The notes below the pieces were generated by a model that saw only the letters and a list, made by a program, of their open reading frames with translations, made no database searches and was not told the DNA's origin. A stretch of DNA of 64,000 nucleotides, from NCBI RefSeq assembly GCF_963675635.1, contig NZ_OY776488.1, positions 2,748,001-2,812,000 on the forward strand, read 5' to 3'. Positions 55,609 through 64,000 of the stretch are shown here, piece after piece; the first letter of the stretch is position 1; each line of letters opens with the position of its first letter. This DNA is from an uncultured Pseudodesulfovibrio sp. Lineage in GTDB: Bacteria; Desulfobacterota; Desulfovibrionia; Desulfovibrionales; Desulfovibrionaceae. A program made the translations under genes and the position numbers.

Positions 55609-57744
55609 ATGTATCAAGATGGGTGGATTCCAACTGTCTGCTATCAGTGCAAAGCTGAATGTGCCATTTTGGCGCGTGTGGAGAATGGTGTCGTCAAGGA
55701 AGTGAAGGGAAATCCTCGTGGGCGCGGTAAGGCCTGCGTCAAGGGGATGGCGGGTATTACCTCCTTATACTCGTCAGAGCGTCTCAAGCATCCCATGAAG
55801 CGTGTTGGAGAACGTGGCAGCGGGAAATTCGAGCGCATCACCTGGGACGAAGCCATGGACATCATGGAAACAAAGCTGACTGAATTGCGTGATCGCGGAG
55901 AGGCACACAAGTTCACCTATTCCATGTTTCCGCATTCCGTGACCGATCCAAAGTGGCGTTTCGTCAACGCCGCCGGGGGTTTCATCTCAACAGGTCTGCC
56001 TCACTGCGATTCAGCCAAGATCATGGCTCACATGCATACGTTCGGTTGTTTTCCCAACCATCACATAGCCCCCATGTACAATACGGTGCCCAAGGGAGGC
56101 CTGATGATCCTGTCCGGCCGTCACCCCTTTGGCTGTCTGGATGATGCCTGCGTACCCAAACACATTCTGGATGCCAAGGATCGTGGCGCAAAGCTCATCG
56201 TCATTGATCCGATTTACCGCACCGAAGCCTCCAAGGCAGATTGGTGGATTCCCATCAAGCCGGGCGGTGACGCAGCCCTGTTCCTCGGTGTATGCAACTA
56301 TCTGCTGATGAATGATCTGTACGACAAGGAATTCTGCGACAAGTGGGTCCGCGAAGGCGATATGGACGGCCTGATGGCTCATATGAAGGATAAGACCCCG
56401 GAAGCCATGAGCAAGATATGCAGTGTTCCGGCCAAGGATATCATCAAGCTTGCCAAGATGGTCGCCGAGGCTCCCAGTGCCTGCATCGATGCTTTCAAGT
56501 CCATCATGTACGGTAACGGCATGGATTGGGGACATGCCTGGTCCATCTTCCTGGTCATCACAGGTAATCTGGATAATCCGGGCGGTCAGCCTTTGCCAGA
56601 AATTGCCCCCATGGCACCGGTTGAGCCCGTGCCTCCGGCGCCGGATGTCACGGAGCTTGGCTATCACCGGTCCGGCAACAACAGGGAAAAATTCGACCAT
56701 TACAAATTCTTTCTGCAACCCACATGGTATGCGGCGCAGGCCATCAAGGACGACACCCTCAAGGTCTTCTTTGCTTCCGAGTGCAACCCGGCACTGTCGG
56801 AAATGGGTTCCGGCGAATGGCGCAAGGCCGTGACCATGAAGGACGAGAACGGTAATTACAAACTGGAACTGCTCGTCGTCACCGAAATCATGCCGTCTGA
56901 AACCATGAAGTGGGCCGACCTTGTTTTGCCTGACCAGACCAATTTCGAGCGGTGGGAACTACTCTACATGCCGTGGTGGTACAACTTCGGTCATGGAACG
57001 GCTCTGTGCCAGCCGGTTGTCGATCCCATCGGTGAATCCCGACATGCCAACCGTGTCTTTATTGAGCTCGGAAAACGCATGTTCCCCGAGTACTTCGCCT
57101 TCAAGGATGATGTGGAATACTACGACATCGAATTATCCGGTGTGGGCATGTCCGTAAAGAAATTGCAGGAGAATGGCGGTCTCTGGTCTCCAGGAACAGC
57201 CGGTTTCCGCAAATATGAAGATACCGGCAAGTTCAATACCCCATCCGGCAAGATCGAACTGGAATGGCAGATGTACGAGGAAATAGGTCAGAAGTGGCCT
57301 AGCCCTCAATTGCCGTTGGAGTATCGTCGTGGAGAAGACGAGTTCCCGTTCATTCTTGTCAATTTCAGGACCATCTTCCTGAACAATACTGGTGCGTGGT
57401 CCCAGAACAACGCACAACTTCGGGACCCCGTATCCGGTCTCGACGCCAACCCCTGTCTCATGAACCCTCTTGATGCGAAGAAACTCGGCATTGTCGATGG
57501 AGATACTGTAACCATGGCTTCAAGTTCCGGCTCGGTGGAGGTTCCGGTGATGCTGACCGAAAAGATAATCCCCGGTTGCGCGGGCATTATTCATGGATTC
57601 GGCCAGACCATGGGCAAGGTGGCATCTCGCGGCAAGTGGATCGGCGACAATGAGTTGATTGCCGATGCCGGATCAACACTGGACGAGCAGGATATGCGCG
57701 GCGGAGAGGCGCATGTTTCGACTCGAGTCAAGATATATAAATAA
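55609..57744 (+). CDS. Molybdopterin oxidoreductase (DMSO reductase family), cytoplasmic
   Basis: A 711-residue catalytic subunit. The N-terminal [4Fe-4S] site is C11, C14, C18 and C43 (CYQCKAECAIL, GKACVKG). STGLPHCDSAKIMAHMHTFG gives C133 as a candidate Mo ligand, as in polysulfide/thiosulfate reductases. LIVIDPIYRTEASKADWW and ADLVLPDQTNFERWE are typical bis-MGD contacts, and the C-terminal Molydop_binding domain is complete. No Tat signal is present, unlike most relatives of this size, so the enzyme is cytoplasmic. It forms an operon with the FNT channel, microprotein and ferredoxin subunit. The substrate is not evident; acetylene hydratase and polysulfide reductase are the closest architectures I can recall. 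Confidence 0.9.
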   Translation: MYQDGWIPTVCYQCKAECAILARVENGVVKEVKGNPRGRGKACVKGMAGITSLYSSERLKHPMKRVGERGSGKFERITWDEAMDIMETKLTELRDRGEAHKFTYSMFPHSVTDPKWRFVNAAGGFISTGLPHCDSAKIMAHMHTFGCFPNHHIAPMYNTVPKGGLMILSGRHPFGCLDDACVPKHILDAKDRGAKLIVIDPIYRTEASKADWWIPIKPGGDAALFLGVCNYLLMNDLYDKEFCDKWVREGDMDGLMAHMKDKTPEAMSKICSVPAKDIIKLAKMVAEAPSACIDAFKSIMYGNGMDWGHAWSIFLVITGNLDNPGGQPLPEIAPMAPVEPVPPAPDVTELGYHRSGNNREKFDHYKFFLQPTWYAAQAIKDDTLKVFFASECNPALSEMGSGEWRKAVTMKDENGNYKLELLVVTEIMPSETMKWADLVLPDQTNFERWELLYMPWWYNFGHGTALCQPVVDPIGESRHANRVFIELGKRMFPEYFAFKDDVEYYDIELSGVGMSVKKLQENGGLWSPGTAGFRKYEDTGKFNTPSGKIELEWQMYEEIGQKWPSPQLPLEYRRGEDEFPFILVNFRTIFLNNTGAWSQNNAQLRDPVSGLDANPCLMNPLDAKKLGIVDGDTVTMASSSGSVEVPVMLTEKIIPGCAGIIHGFGQTMGKVASRGKWIGDNELIADAGSTLDEQDMRGGEAHVSTRVKIYK

Positions 57745-57756
57745 GAGGGGTGAGAA

Positions 57757-58311
57757 ATGAGACAGCTCAGCATAATGGTGGATCTGGATCGCTGTATCGG
57801 ATGCAAAACATGCATCGTCGCCTGCAGAAATCATCATGATATAATCGACCACGAGAATGATCAGCCCGGAGCCATGGCCAACTATCTCCGAGTGGAAAGC
57901 AAATTGGAAGGAACCTATCCCGAATTGCGGGAAGACTACTGGGTGGTCATGTGCCAGCATTGCAAAAAGTATCCGTGCGCCAAGGCCTGCGAATATGAAG
58001 CCATAACCAAAGATCCGCAGACAGGTATCGTGCTTATCAGTCAGGAAAAGTGCACAGGTTGCGGCGAATGTATAGAGAAGTGCCCGTATAACGTCATCCA
58101 ATTCAACAAGGATGATCTCTACGCACATAAGTGCAACCTCTGCTATGACCGTGTAACTCACGGTTTGGACCCGGTCTGTGTTGACGTGTGCCTGACAGGC
58201 GCACTCAGCTTCGGTGAAAAGGAAGTCCTTCTGATGCATGCTGAGGCCAAGGGCAAACAGGTCATCAAGAAAATGAGCACCCAGTCTATTATTTACGTCA
58301 AGAACGCTTAA
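57757..58311 (+). CDS. Four-cluster [4Fe-4S] ferredoxin subunit (DmsB/PsrB-like)
   Basis: A 184-residue protein with 16 ligand cysteines in four sets: DRCIGCKTCIVACRNHH; CQHCKKYPCAKACEYEA; KCTGCGECIEKCPYNVI; HKCNLCYDRVTHG with PVCVDVCLTGAL. This is the electron-transfer subunit of DMSO-reductase-type enzymes. No signal peptide and no membrane-anchor gene follows, so electrons must come from, or go to, a soluble partner. It ends the operon with a terminator. Confidence 0.95.
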   Translation: MRQLSIMVDLDRCIGCKTCIVACRNHHDIIDHENDQPGAMANYLRVESKLEGTYPELREDYWVVMCQHCKKYPCAKACEYEAITKDPQTGIVLISQEKCTGCGECIEKCPYNVIQFNKDDLYAHKCNLCYDRVTHGLDPVCVDVCLTGALSFGEKEVLLMHAEAKGKQVIKKMSTQSIIYVKNA

Positions 58312-58322
58312 TAACCAATCAA

Positions 58323-58357
58323 GGCCGATCAGCGATGATCGTTGGTCGGCCGTATTT
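58323..58357 (+). terminator. Terminator of the Mo-enzyme operon
   Basis: GGCCGATCAGCG (58323-58334) and CGTTGGTCGGCC (58340-58351) pair with two G-T pairs, followed by GTATTTGTT. Confidence 0.6.
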
Positions 58358-58390
58358 GTTCCCGCTTCCGGGAAGAGTGAACATCTTAAA

Positions 58391-58425
58391 AAAGAAAGCG
58401 GGCTACAGTAAGCACTGTAGCCCGC
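58391..58425 (-). terminator. Terminator of aspD
   Basis: On the minus strand GCGGGCTACAGT, GCTT, ACTGTAGCCCGC is followed by TTTCTTTTTT. It lies 23 nt after the aspD stop. Confidence 0.85.
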
Positions 58426-58447
58426 TGAATATTTTGGGGAGATATTC

Positions 58448-60019
58448 TTATTTTTTTGCGGTGTACGTCTGGAACATTTCGTCCAACACCTGCCTCGTCA
58501 TCTTACCGATGGTTTCGTATTCCCACTCCGTGAGGTTGGCCAGAGAGACGCGGGCCGAGGGGTGGGAATCATCAAAGCCGTTACCGGGCAGCATGACCAC
58601 GCCGCATTCCCTGGCAATGGTGAACAGAAACTCCATGTCCTTGTGGTTGTCCACAACCCACTGGCCGAACTCTTTGGAGTAAAAATATTCGCCGAGCACC
58701 TGCAAATCAAGCAGAGTGTAGTATTCGACGCTGTTCTCATCCTTTTCGGTCTCAACGCCAATGCTGCCCATCAGCCGTTCATAACGGCGGCGAATGAGTT
58801 TCTTGGTAGCCTGTTTGTATTCGTCGTGGGCATCGACCAGCGCGAACAGGGCGAAAAAGGCCATCTGCAACTGCTGGGGCAGGGATATGCCCGAGGTGTG
58901 ATTCAATGCCACGGCGCGGGAGTCCGCTACCATGCGGTCGATGAACTTCAGGCCGGGGACATCATCCGTCAGGGAACTGTAGCGTTCAGCCAGCACAGTT
59001 TTATCGGCTTTGCCCAGTGCAGCGAGCTTGTCGTCGAAGACATTGTTTTCCGCAAGGGCGATGGCTCCGAGACGCCAGCCGGTTGCGCCGAAGTATTTGG
59101 AGAAGGAGTACACGAGCAGCGTGTTCTGCGGGACCATTGCGGCCAGAGACAGAAAGTCGTCGGCAAAGGTGCCGTACACGTCATCAGTGATGACCATGAG
59201 GTCCTGGCGCTTTTCTCTGACCAGATTGGCGATGGATTCCAGTACGGAGGAACTCATCTTCACGGACGGCGGATTGGACGGGTTGACCACATACAGAACC
59301 TTGATGGTCGGATCTTCCAGTTGTTTGATCGCTTTTTCGCTCAATTGCCACCCCAGCTCCTCTTCAACTTCGAGGGTTAGGACTTCCAGTCCGTATTCGG
59401 GCAGGACCGGGATTTCCAGATACGGCGTGAAGATCGGCGTGACAATGGCGACCTTGTTCTTGGCGGCAAGGAGTCGGTTGTGTTTCAGGGATTGAAAGAT
59501 GTAGGTCATGGCCGCAGTGCCGCCTTCTGTGGCGAAGATATCGAATTCATTCAGGGCGGGTTTGCCGCCGTACATCTCCTTGACCAGATATTCACGGACG
59601 ACTTTTTCCATGGAGGAGAGCATGCGGGGTGGGACTGGGTAGTTGCAGCCAAGGTAGGCTTCGCAGAATTCGAAAACCACGTCGTCATAGTCGAGACCGA
59701 GTTGGTCCCGCATGTATGAGAATGCTGCTCGCAGGAGATGTGTACCCTTTCTCTCCTCGTTGCGGACGAGGAATTCGGTGAATCTGGCACCAATGTTTTT
59801 CTTGTCGCTGGCACCGCCGAAACCGCCATACAGATATGCGTATGAACGGCTGGATTCTTCCAGAGCGAACTTGCCCATACGGATGAAAGCGTGTCGAGGC
59901 TGGATTGCAAGGAAGTTGGGATTGCCGCGGCCTGCGTTGAGCATCATGTGGTTCTTGGCCTTTCCGGCCAGTTCGATCAATGTGTCTTTCAGTTCAAAAG
60001 GACTCAGTTCGGGACTCAT
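58448..60019 (-). CDS. aspD: Bifunctional aspartate aminotransferase / aspartate 4-decarboxylase
   Basis: A 523-residue PLP enzyme of the AspD type, longer than ordinary aminotransferases. NAGRGNPNFLAIQPRHAF, YLYGGFGGASDKK and VYSFSKYFGATGWRLG (PLP lysine in SFSK) are characteristic. It converts aspartate to alanine and CO2. The upstream aspT gene codes for the exchanger, so together they form the known cycle that makes proton-motive force: aspartate in, alanine out, one proton consumed inside. Confidence 0.95.
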   Translation of the reverse strand: MSPELSPFELKDTLIELAGKAKNHMMLNAGRGNPNFLAIQPRHAFIRMGKFALEESSRSYAYLYGGFGGASDKKNIGARFTEFLVRNEERKGTHLLRAAFSYMRDQLGLDYDDVVFEFCEAYLGCNYPVPPRMLSSMEKVVREYLVKEMYGGKPALNEFDIFATEGGTAAMTYIFQSLKHNRLLAAKNKVAIVTPIFTPYLEIPVLPEYGLEVLTLEVEEELGWQLSEKAIKQLEDPTIKVLYVVNPSNPPSVKMSSSVLESIANLVREKRQDLMVITDDVYGTFADDFLSLAAMVPQNTLLVYSFSKYFGATGWRLGAIALAENNVFDDKLAALGKADKTVLAERYSSLTDDVPGLKFIDRMVADSRAVALNHTSGISLPQQLQMAFFALFALVDAHDEYKQATKKLIRRRYERLMGSIGVETEKDENSVEYYTLLDLQVLGEYFYSKEFGQWVVDNHKDMEFLFTIARECGVVMLPGNGFDDSHPSARVSLANLTEWEYETIGKMTRQVLDEMFQTYTAKK

Positions 60020-60082
60020 GGCTTTCTCCTTCCTGCGATTGTGTATGTATCTATCTTATTTGTATTATGAACGATGTCAGTT

Positions 60083-61768
60083 TTAGTGAAGAATAGTGAC
60101 GATGACCGGCCCCCAGAGCGTCAACATGATGTTGGCAATGGCATAGGTCACGGTGAAGGCGGCCACCGGGGTCGCATTCTGTGTCTTGTCGAGCAGTGCG
60201 GAAAACGCTGGATTTGCGCTTCGGCTGCCGGTGACGACGCCGAGGGCTATGATCGGATTCTTGATCTTTAACACATAGTAGTTGAACAGAAACGTCACGA
60301 ACTGCGGAATCATGGTGACCCCTACTCCGAGCAGCAAAAGGGTCATGCCGTGCTTCTGGATGGTTGTCAGGGCTTCTGCTCCAGCATTGAGGCCGACCAC
60401 CCCAACAAATACGGCAAGACCGAAGCTTTGCAGGAAGCTGACAGCCCCGGAATCAACGCCGCCGAAATGGGGGTGTTTCATCCGCAGGTAACCAAATGCG
60501 AGTCCTGCAATCAGACAGCCCAGACCGCTGCCGAGCGTGACCTCTGCCGAGCCGACGTGGAATGAAACAAGGCCGATCAGATAGCCGACAACCATGCCGA
60601 GGCCGAAGGTCATAAACTCCGTGGCATGGACGGAAGGAGACTTGTAGCCGATGGCCTTTTCCACCTTGTCGAGGTCCGCCTTTGCCCCGTTGAGCGTCAG
60701 TTCGTCGCCGACATGTATCTCGGTCTTTGGATACAGGGGCATGGCGTGTCCCATGCGGGTGAGGGCCGTGTAGTAGACTCCGTAGTGTTTTCCTTCTCCA
60801 CGGTGATGGACTTCTTCAAGGGTTCGTCCGTGAAAGGCTTTGTTGGTAATGAAAATTTTGCGGGATTCTTCAACCAGAGAGAAGAGATCATCCTCGTCTT
60901 CGTATTCCGGGCCGATGGAGGGCGAGCATTTTTCAAGTGTCGTGCGTAAGCCTGTCACCATGACCAGATCGTTCGGTTGAAAACTGAAGGCGTCATCAAG
61001 CTCACTGGGTGAGCCGCCACGTATGACTGATTCAACCCGGATCATGTCGTTGTGCAGGTCTTCGAGGAAGTTGCGGTTGTGACCGACAATCGGAGCGTCG
61101 TCTGCGACGCGGTAGACATGGGAAGCGATGCGGGACAGTGGAAGATATTCCCCCTCGTTCAGTTCACGGCCACCGCCTCCGAGTTTCTGGGCCAATACCA
61201 TGGCTTCTTTGCGGATATCCCATTTGTAGAGCATCGGCAGGATGGCTGTTACAAAGAGGATCGGTCCCAGTGATCCGAAAATGTACGTCACCGAGTACCC
61301 CACCGCGATATCGACTTTCAGACTGTTTACCGCGCTTTGGCTCAATCCGAGCAGGTCTATTGCACTGCCTGCGGTGCCGATGATCGCGGATTGCGTCAGC
61401 CCGCCTGCTGCCAGACCTGCTGCCAGTCCGATCCCCAGGTCGAATTGTTTGGCGAAAAGAAGCACTGTCAGCAGGCCGGTCACGGTCATCATGATGGCGG
61501 CAAAAACCAGTTTGATGGTGGAACGATTGATGGAGCTGAAAAACTGTGGGCCGCCGCTGTAGCCGACGGCATAGATGAATAAGGCGAAGAAGATGCTTTT
61601 GACGCCTTCGTCGACCTTCAGCCCGATCTGTCCGATGATGACGGCGGCTATTAATGTTCCGGCAATGCCGCCTAGTTGGAATTTGCCGAATTTGATTTTC
61701 CCCAGCAGATAACCAAAGGCCAGAGAAAGGAACAGTGCCATAAACGGATTGGCCCGCAATAATTCCAT
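60083..61768 (-). CDS. aspT: Aspartate:alanine antiporter
   Basis: A 561-residue AAE-family exchanger: two membrane blocks (about residues 5-170 and 385-560) flank two cytoplasmic TrkA_C-like domains. AAGLAAGGLTQSAIIGTAGSAID and GVVGLNAGAEALTTIQ-like stretches plus TGSRSANPAFSALLDKTQN are conserved. The ATG at 61768 has GGGG before it and fits the family; the frame is open to 61876. It lies 63 nt before aspD, in the same operon. Confidence 0.93.
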   Translation of the reverse strand: MELLRANPFMALFLSLAFGYLLGKIKFGKFQLGGIAGTLIAAVIIGQIGLKVDEGVKSIFFALFIYAVGYSGGPQFFSSINRSTIKLVFAAIMMTVTGLLTVLLFAKQFDLGIGLAAGLAAGGLTQSAIIGTAGSAIDLLGLSQSAVNSLKVDIAVGYSVTYIFGSLGPILFVTAILPMLYKWDIRKEAMVLAQKLGGGGRELNEGEYLPLSRIASHVYRVADDAPIVGHNRNFLEDLHNDMIRVESVIRGGSPSELDDAFSFQPNDLVMVTGLRTTLEKCSPSIGPEYEDEDDLFSLVEESRKIFITNKAFHGRTLEEVHHRGEGKHYGVYYTALTRMGHAMPLYPKTEIHVGDELTLNGAKADLDKVEKAIGYKSPSVHATEFMTFGLGMVVGYLIGLVSFHVGSAEVTLGSGLGCLIAGLAFGYLRMKHPHFGGVDSGAVSFLQSFGLAVFVGVVGLNAGAEALTTIQKHGMTLLLLGVGVTMIPQFVTFLFNYYVLKIKNPIIALGVVTGSRSANPAFSALLDKTQNATPVAAFTVTYAIANIMLTLWGPVIVTILH

Positions 61769-61949
61769 CGCGCCCCCACGGTTTTCAAACTGAACAAGCA
61801 TTGGACAAGCTAATAATATTGGGAAAAAGCATACAAGTGTTTGAAAGGAAAAGTCCACAGGAGAATCTGTGAACAAATATCTATGAGAAAGACGAGGTGC
61901 GTCTTAGCTTAAAATGTATATGTGTATATTAATAAATTCGAATGGTTAC

Positions 61950-61992
61950 AAGAAAAGCGCCATCCCTGACTCTACTGTCAGCGATGGCGCCC
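61950..61992 (-). terminator. Terminator of map
   Basis: On the minus strand GCGCCATCGCTGAC and GTCAGGGATGGCGC form a 14-bp stem with one mismatch, followed by TTTTCTTG, 24 nt after the map stop. Confidence 0.85.
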
Positions 61993-62013
61993 TTCTTGTT
62001 GGTAGTGTGTTTG

Positions 62014-62892
62014 CTACAGATCGAACGGTGTCAGGCTTTCAAAGCCGTCCTCAGTGATGACGATGGTCTGTTCGAATTGCGCGGAGAGAGATCCGTCTTT
62101 GGTCACGGCGGTCCATTGGTCGTCGAGTACACGAACTTCTTTTCTGCCGAGGTTTATCATCGGTTCGATAGTAAATGTCATACCCGGGACAAGTGGTACG
62201 TTGCCCCATTGTGAGCGAAAGTGCGGGACGTTGGGAGCCTCATGGAAATCGAGACCAACGCCGTGGCCCATGTATTCACGTACTACTGAACAGCCTTGCT
62301 TTTCGGCATAGGTCTGGATTGCGGCGGAAATGTCGTTGATGATGTTTCCAGGCTTTGCCTGCTCCAGTCCCAGGCGAAGACATTCGCGGGCAACATCAAC
62401 AATCTTTCGTGCATCCTGCGAAGGTGTCCCTACGAAAAAGGTCTGGTTGCAGTCAGCATAGTAGCCGTTGAGGATTGAGGTGATGTCCACGTTGACTATG
62501 TCACCGTCTTTGAGAGTGTTCGTGCCGGGAATGCCGTGGCAAATGACTTCGTTTGGCGAGATGCAGACGCTTTTGGGGAAGCCCATGTAGTTCAGCGGGG
62601 CGGGACGCGCATTGTTCTTGATGGTGAAGTCGTGGACCGCCTGGTTGATCTCTTCAGTCTGTACGCCAGGCCGTATCAAGTGCTTGATGGCTTCAAAGGT
62701 CTGCATGACCAGTTTGCCGCAGCGGCGCATTCCTTCAATCTGTTCTGGCGTTTTCAGACGAACTTTGTACCGTCTATAGAAGGTTTCGGACAAATCCGGT
62801 TTTTCCGAACTTGTCGTACTCATGCAGCATTTCTTGTATTTCTTGCCGCTGCCACAGGGGCAGGGGTCGTTGCGACCGACTTTGGCGTTCAT
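62014..62892 (-). CDS. map: Methionine aminopeptidase type I with SEC-C zinc motif
   Basis: A 292-residue enzyme that removes the initiator methionine. It starts with an extra SEC-C motif ([18 protein letters not shown]) that binds zinc and perhaps the ribosome, then the catalytic domain: [40 protein letters not shown] (metal Asp), [15 protein letters not shown] (metal His) and FTIEPMIN (metal Glu). All metal ligands seem present. AGGAGA precedes the ATG at 62892. Confidence 0.96.
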   Translation of the reverse strand: MNAKVGRNDPCPCGSGKKYKKCCMSTTSSEKPDLSETFYRRYKVRLKTPEQIEGMRRCGKLVMQTFEAIKHLIRPGVQTEEINQAVHDFTIKNNARPAPLNYMGFPKSVCISPNEVICHGIPGTNTLKDGDIVNVDITSILNGYYADCNQTFFVGTPSQDARKIVDVARECLRLGLEQAKPGNIINDISAAIQTYAEKQGCSVVREYMGHGVGLDFHEAPNVPHFRSQWGNVPLVPGMTFTIEPMINLGRKEVRVLDDQWTAVTKDGSLSAQFEQTIVITEDGFESLTPFDL

Positions 62893-63222
62893 CAAAAATC
62901 TCCTGAATATATATTAGGCGGGCCTGTGCCCGTCGGAAAGAATAGATGTTTACAAAAAGAACGACGATTGAAAAGACTTAGCATGCATAAAGAATATGTT
63001 GTCGGGGTAATCCTGTGCTGCCGATCAAGTGAGCGCCGTGAGAAAAGGGAGAATTGACAGAACGGCCTTTTATTTCCTCCAAATCCATGCAAAAGCGAGA
63101 GCCTTGAGACGATTCGGCGGGTTGTGTACTGTCCTGGTGTCGTTTCCTACTGGTGAAAAGAATCTCTCGTGGAAAATGGTTTGTCTTGATCCGGCACAGG
63201 CTTCCGATCATTTGCGAACAGC
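62893..63222. other. 330-bp gap without a convincing gene
   Basis: It should contain the map promoter. Frames in this stretch are short and lack ribosome sites or recognisable sequence. I see no repeat or RNA structure. Confidence 0.4.
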
Positions 63223-63795
63223 TTACGCCTCATCTGTCCAGGGTAGCCAAGGCAGGCCCTCCTTCAACCCTCGGCGCATACGATCCGTTGACCCCTGTTG
63301 GTAGCCATACACTCTCATGCCGAAAATATGTAACATGAGACTGGTGGCGCGAACCGTACTCACGGCGTTGCTGAATTCCTTTTCGAGATAATTCTGGTAA
63401 ACCGCCTCCACCTCTCTCAGCTTGGCAGCGGCAAAGTCATGAAGAGTATTTCCCACAGCGGATAATTCAAGTTGGGTTTTAACAAGGAAGCAACTGCAAT
63501 AGTCTTTTTTTGTCGCTTCTTGCACATACATTTCGAGAATCCTGCAAAGACCTTCCCCGACACTTGGCGCGGTATCCAGTATCTCACGGATACTCAGGAT
63601 GCCTTTTTCGGCGTAACGCTGCATTGCTTCACGGTATATGGCCTCTTTGTTGCCGAATGAGAGATAGAGCGACCCGGGTTTCAAACCTGTTGCCTGGACC
63701 AACTGCTTCATTGATGAACCGTTGAAGCCGTGTTCCCAGAAAAGTTCTATCGACCTATCAAGTATGCAGTTCCTGTCATATTGGGCTTTTGCCAT
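63223..63795 (-). CDS. TetR-family regulator
   Basis: A 190-residue repressor: NCILDRSIELFWEHGFNGSS, then MKQLVQATGLKPGSLYLSFG is the DNA-binding helix-turn-helix, followed by a helical ligand domain with a cysteine pair CSCFLV. AGGAGG precedes the ATG. It diverges from a gene starting at 63992 and faces two palindromes likely to be its operators. Proteins like this often control efflux or reductase genes. Confidence 0.93.
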   Translation of the reverse strand: MAKAQYDRNCILDRSIELFWEHGFNGSSMKQLVQATGLKPGSLYLSFGNKEAIYREAMQRYAEKGILSIREILDTAPSVGEGLCRILEMYVQEATKKDYCSCFLVKTQLELSAVGNTLHDFAAAKLREVEAVYQNYLEKEFSNAVSTVRATSLMLHIFGMRVYGYQQGSTDRMRRGLKEGLPWLPWTDEA

Positions 63796-63859
63796 CGCTC
63801 CTCCTCTTCTGGTTATGTTAATAACCTAGGTCCGATAAATACAGAATAAACCAATCAAC

Positions 63860-63875
63860 TTGAATAGTCATTCAA
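63860..63875. promoter_or_regulatory. TetR operator 1
   Basis: TTGAATAGTCATTCAA: six-base arms TTGAAT/ATTCAA. Its centre lies exactly 50 bp from that of the stronger palindrome at 63907. Confidence 0.5.
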
Positions 63876-63882
63876 AATGTTG

Positions 63883-63911
63883 TTGACGAGAAAAGCGTCT
63901 CGCCGTAACTT
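63883..63911 (+). promoter_or_regulatory. Promoter of the gene cut by the window end
   Basis: TTGACG (63883-63888), 17-bp spacer, TAACTT (63906-63911). The -10 hexamer is overlapped by the 22-bp palindrome, fitting repression. Confidence 0.5.
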
Positions 63912-63928
63912 GAACGATCGTTCAAGTT
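63907..63928. promoter_or_regulatory. TetR operator 2 (perfect 22-bp palindrome)
   Basis: AACTTGAACGATCGTTCAAG plus TT is completely self-complementary. It lies between TetR and the divergent gene, over that gene's -10. Confidence 0.7.
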
Positions 63929-63991
63929 CAAGATGTGAGTCGAAATGAGGTTTTTATGAAAATCAGAAGATAAAAAGAACAGGAGATCAAA

Positions 63992-64000
63992 ATGTCACTT
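63992..64000 (+). CDS. Start of a TetR-controlled gene (cut by window end)
   Basis: ATG with AGGAGA six bases upstream; only the first three codons (Met-Ser-Leu) are inside the window. Product unknown. A five-codon frame at 63957 precedes it. Confidence 0.55.

Noticed and set aside
57673..58239. 188-codon frame opposite the ferredoxin gene
   Set aside because: The plus strand carries 16 correctly spaced cysteines; the reverse frame has no family features.
62536..63057. 173-codon frame opposite map
   Set aside because: It lies antisense to the conserved catalytic region of map and has no support.
63957..63974. Five-codon frame before the last partial gene as a leader peptide
   Set aside because: Too short and no attenuator structure visible inside the window.
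1..64000. CRISPR arrays, insertion sequences, phage genes, tRNA or rRNA
   Set aside because: No regularly spaced repeats, transposase, integrase or tRNA-like cloverleaf was seen on reading the window.

Overview
The window looks like a chromosomal segment of a free-living anaerobic deltaproteobacterium of the Desulfovibrio/Pseudodesulfovibrio type. This is inferred from gene content: an air-sensitive hybrid cluster protein (Hcp), an aspartate-fermentation pair (AspT/AspD), phosphate butyryltransferase with butyrate kinase, a cytoplasmic molybdopterin/Fe-S enzyme, and very many chemotaxis, histidine-kinase and cyclic-di-nucleotide proteins. Base composition is moderate by eye. I see no rRNA, tRNA, CRISPR array, insertion sequence or phage gene.

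Left part (1-25 kb): the end of an RND efflux pump gene; a VOC-HAD fusion; a protein with a degenerate diadenylate-cyclase-like domain followed by a tiny membrane protein; a chemoreceptor with an extra C-terminal sensor; a GGDEF protein next to an orphan ABC-type sensor protein; a lipase-like hydrolase/DUF2784 pair; MobA; a cyclase-family hydrolase with a Dus-family enzyme; an HD-GYP protein; three sensor kinases (two very large hybrids, one with an apparently frameshifted first receiver); a periplasmic binding protein; and an ErcA-like alcohol dehydrogenase overlapping a kinase gene.

Middle (25-46 kb): hcp behind an FNR/HcpR-like palindrome centred 41.5 bp from a predicted start point; an HD-GYP/HD/EAL-HDOD signalling run; murI; a SLC13-type transporter with a universal stress protein; an ACT-ptb-buk operon; cheR and an HDOD gene; a TPM/TPM/LemA cluster; a YigZ-family protein; a bacterial CULT (cereblon-like) protein; and a divergent lysine/arginine exporter with an ArgP-like regulator.

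Right part (46-64 kb): a MocR-type regulator diverging from a LysE-family exporter, with a perfect palindrome over its start codon; fumC; a dCache chemoreceptor diverging from the most unusual gene of the window, an ECF-type sigma factor fused to an NrtA/NMT1-like ligand-binding domain. The fusion is followed by an FNT anion channel, a 43-residue membrane protein, a cytoplasmic molybdopterin oxidoreductase and a four-cluster ferredoxin subunit. The same 12-base word lies exactly 50 nt upstream of the start codons of the chemoreceptor and the sigma fusion. I regard this locus as the best candidate for an undescribed system: a small anion sensed inside the cell by the sigma factor itself, imported by FNT and processed by the Mo/Fe-S enzyme. 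The window ends with aspT-aspD, map and a TetR gene with twin operators controlling a gene cut by the window edge.
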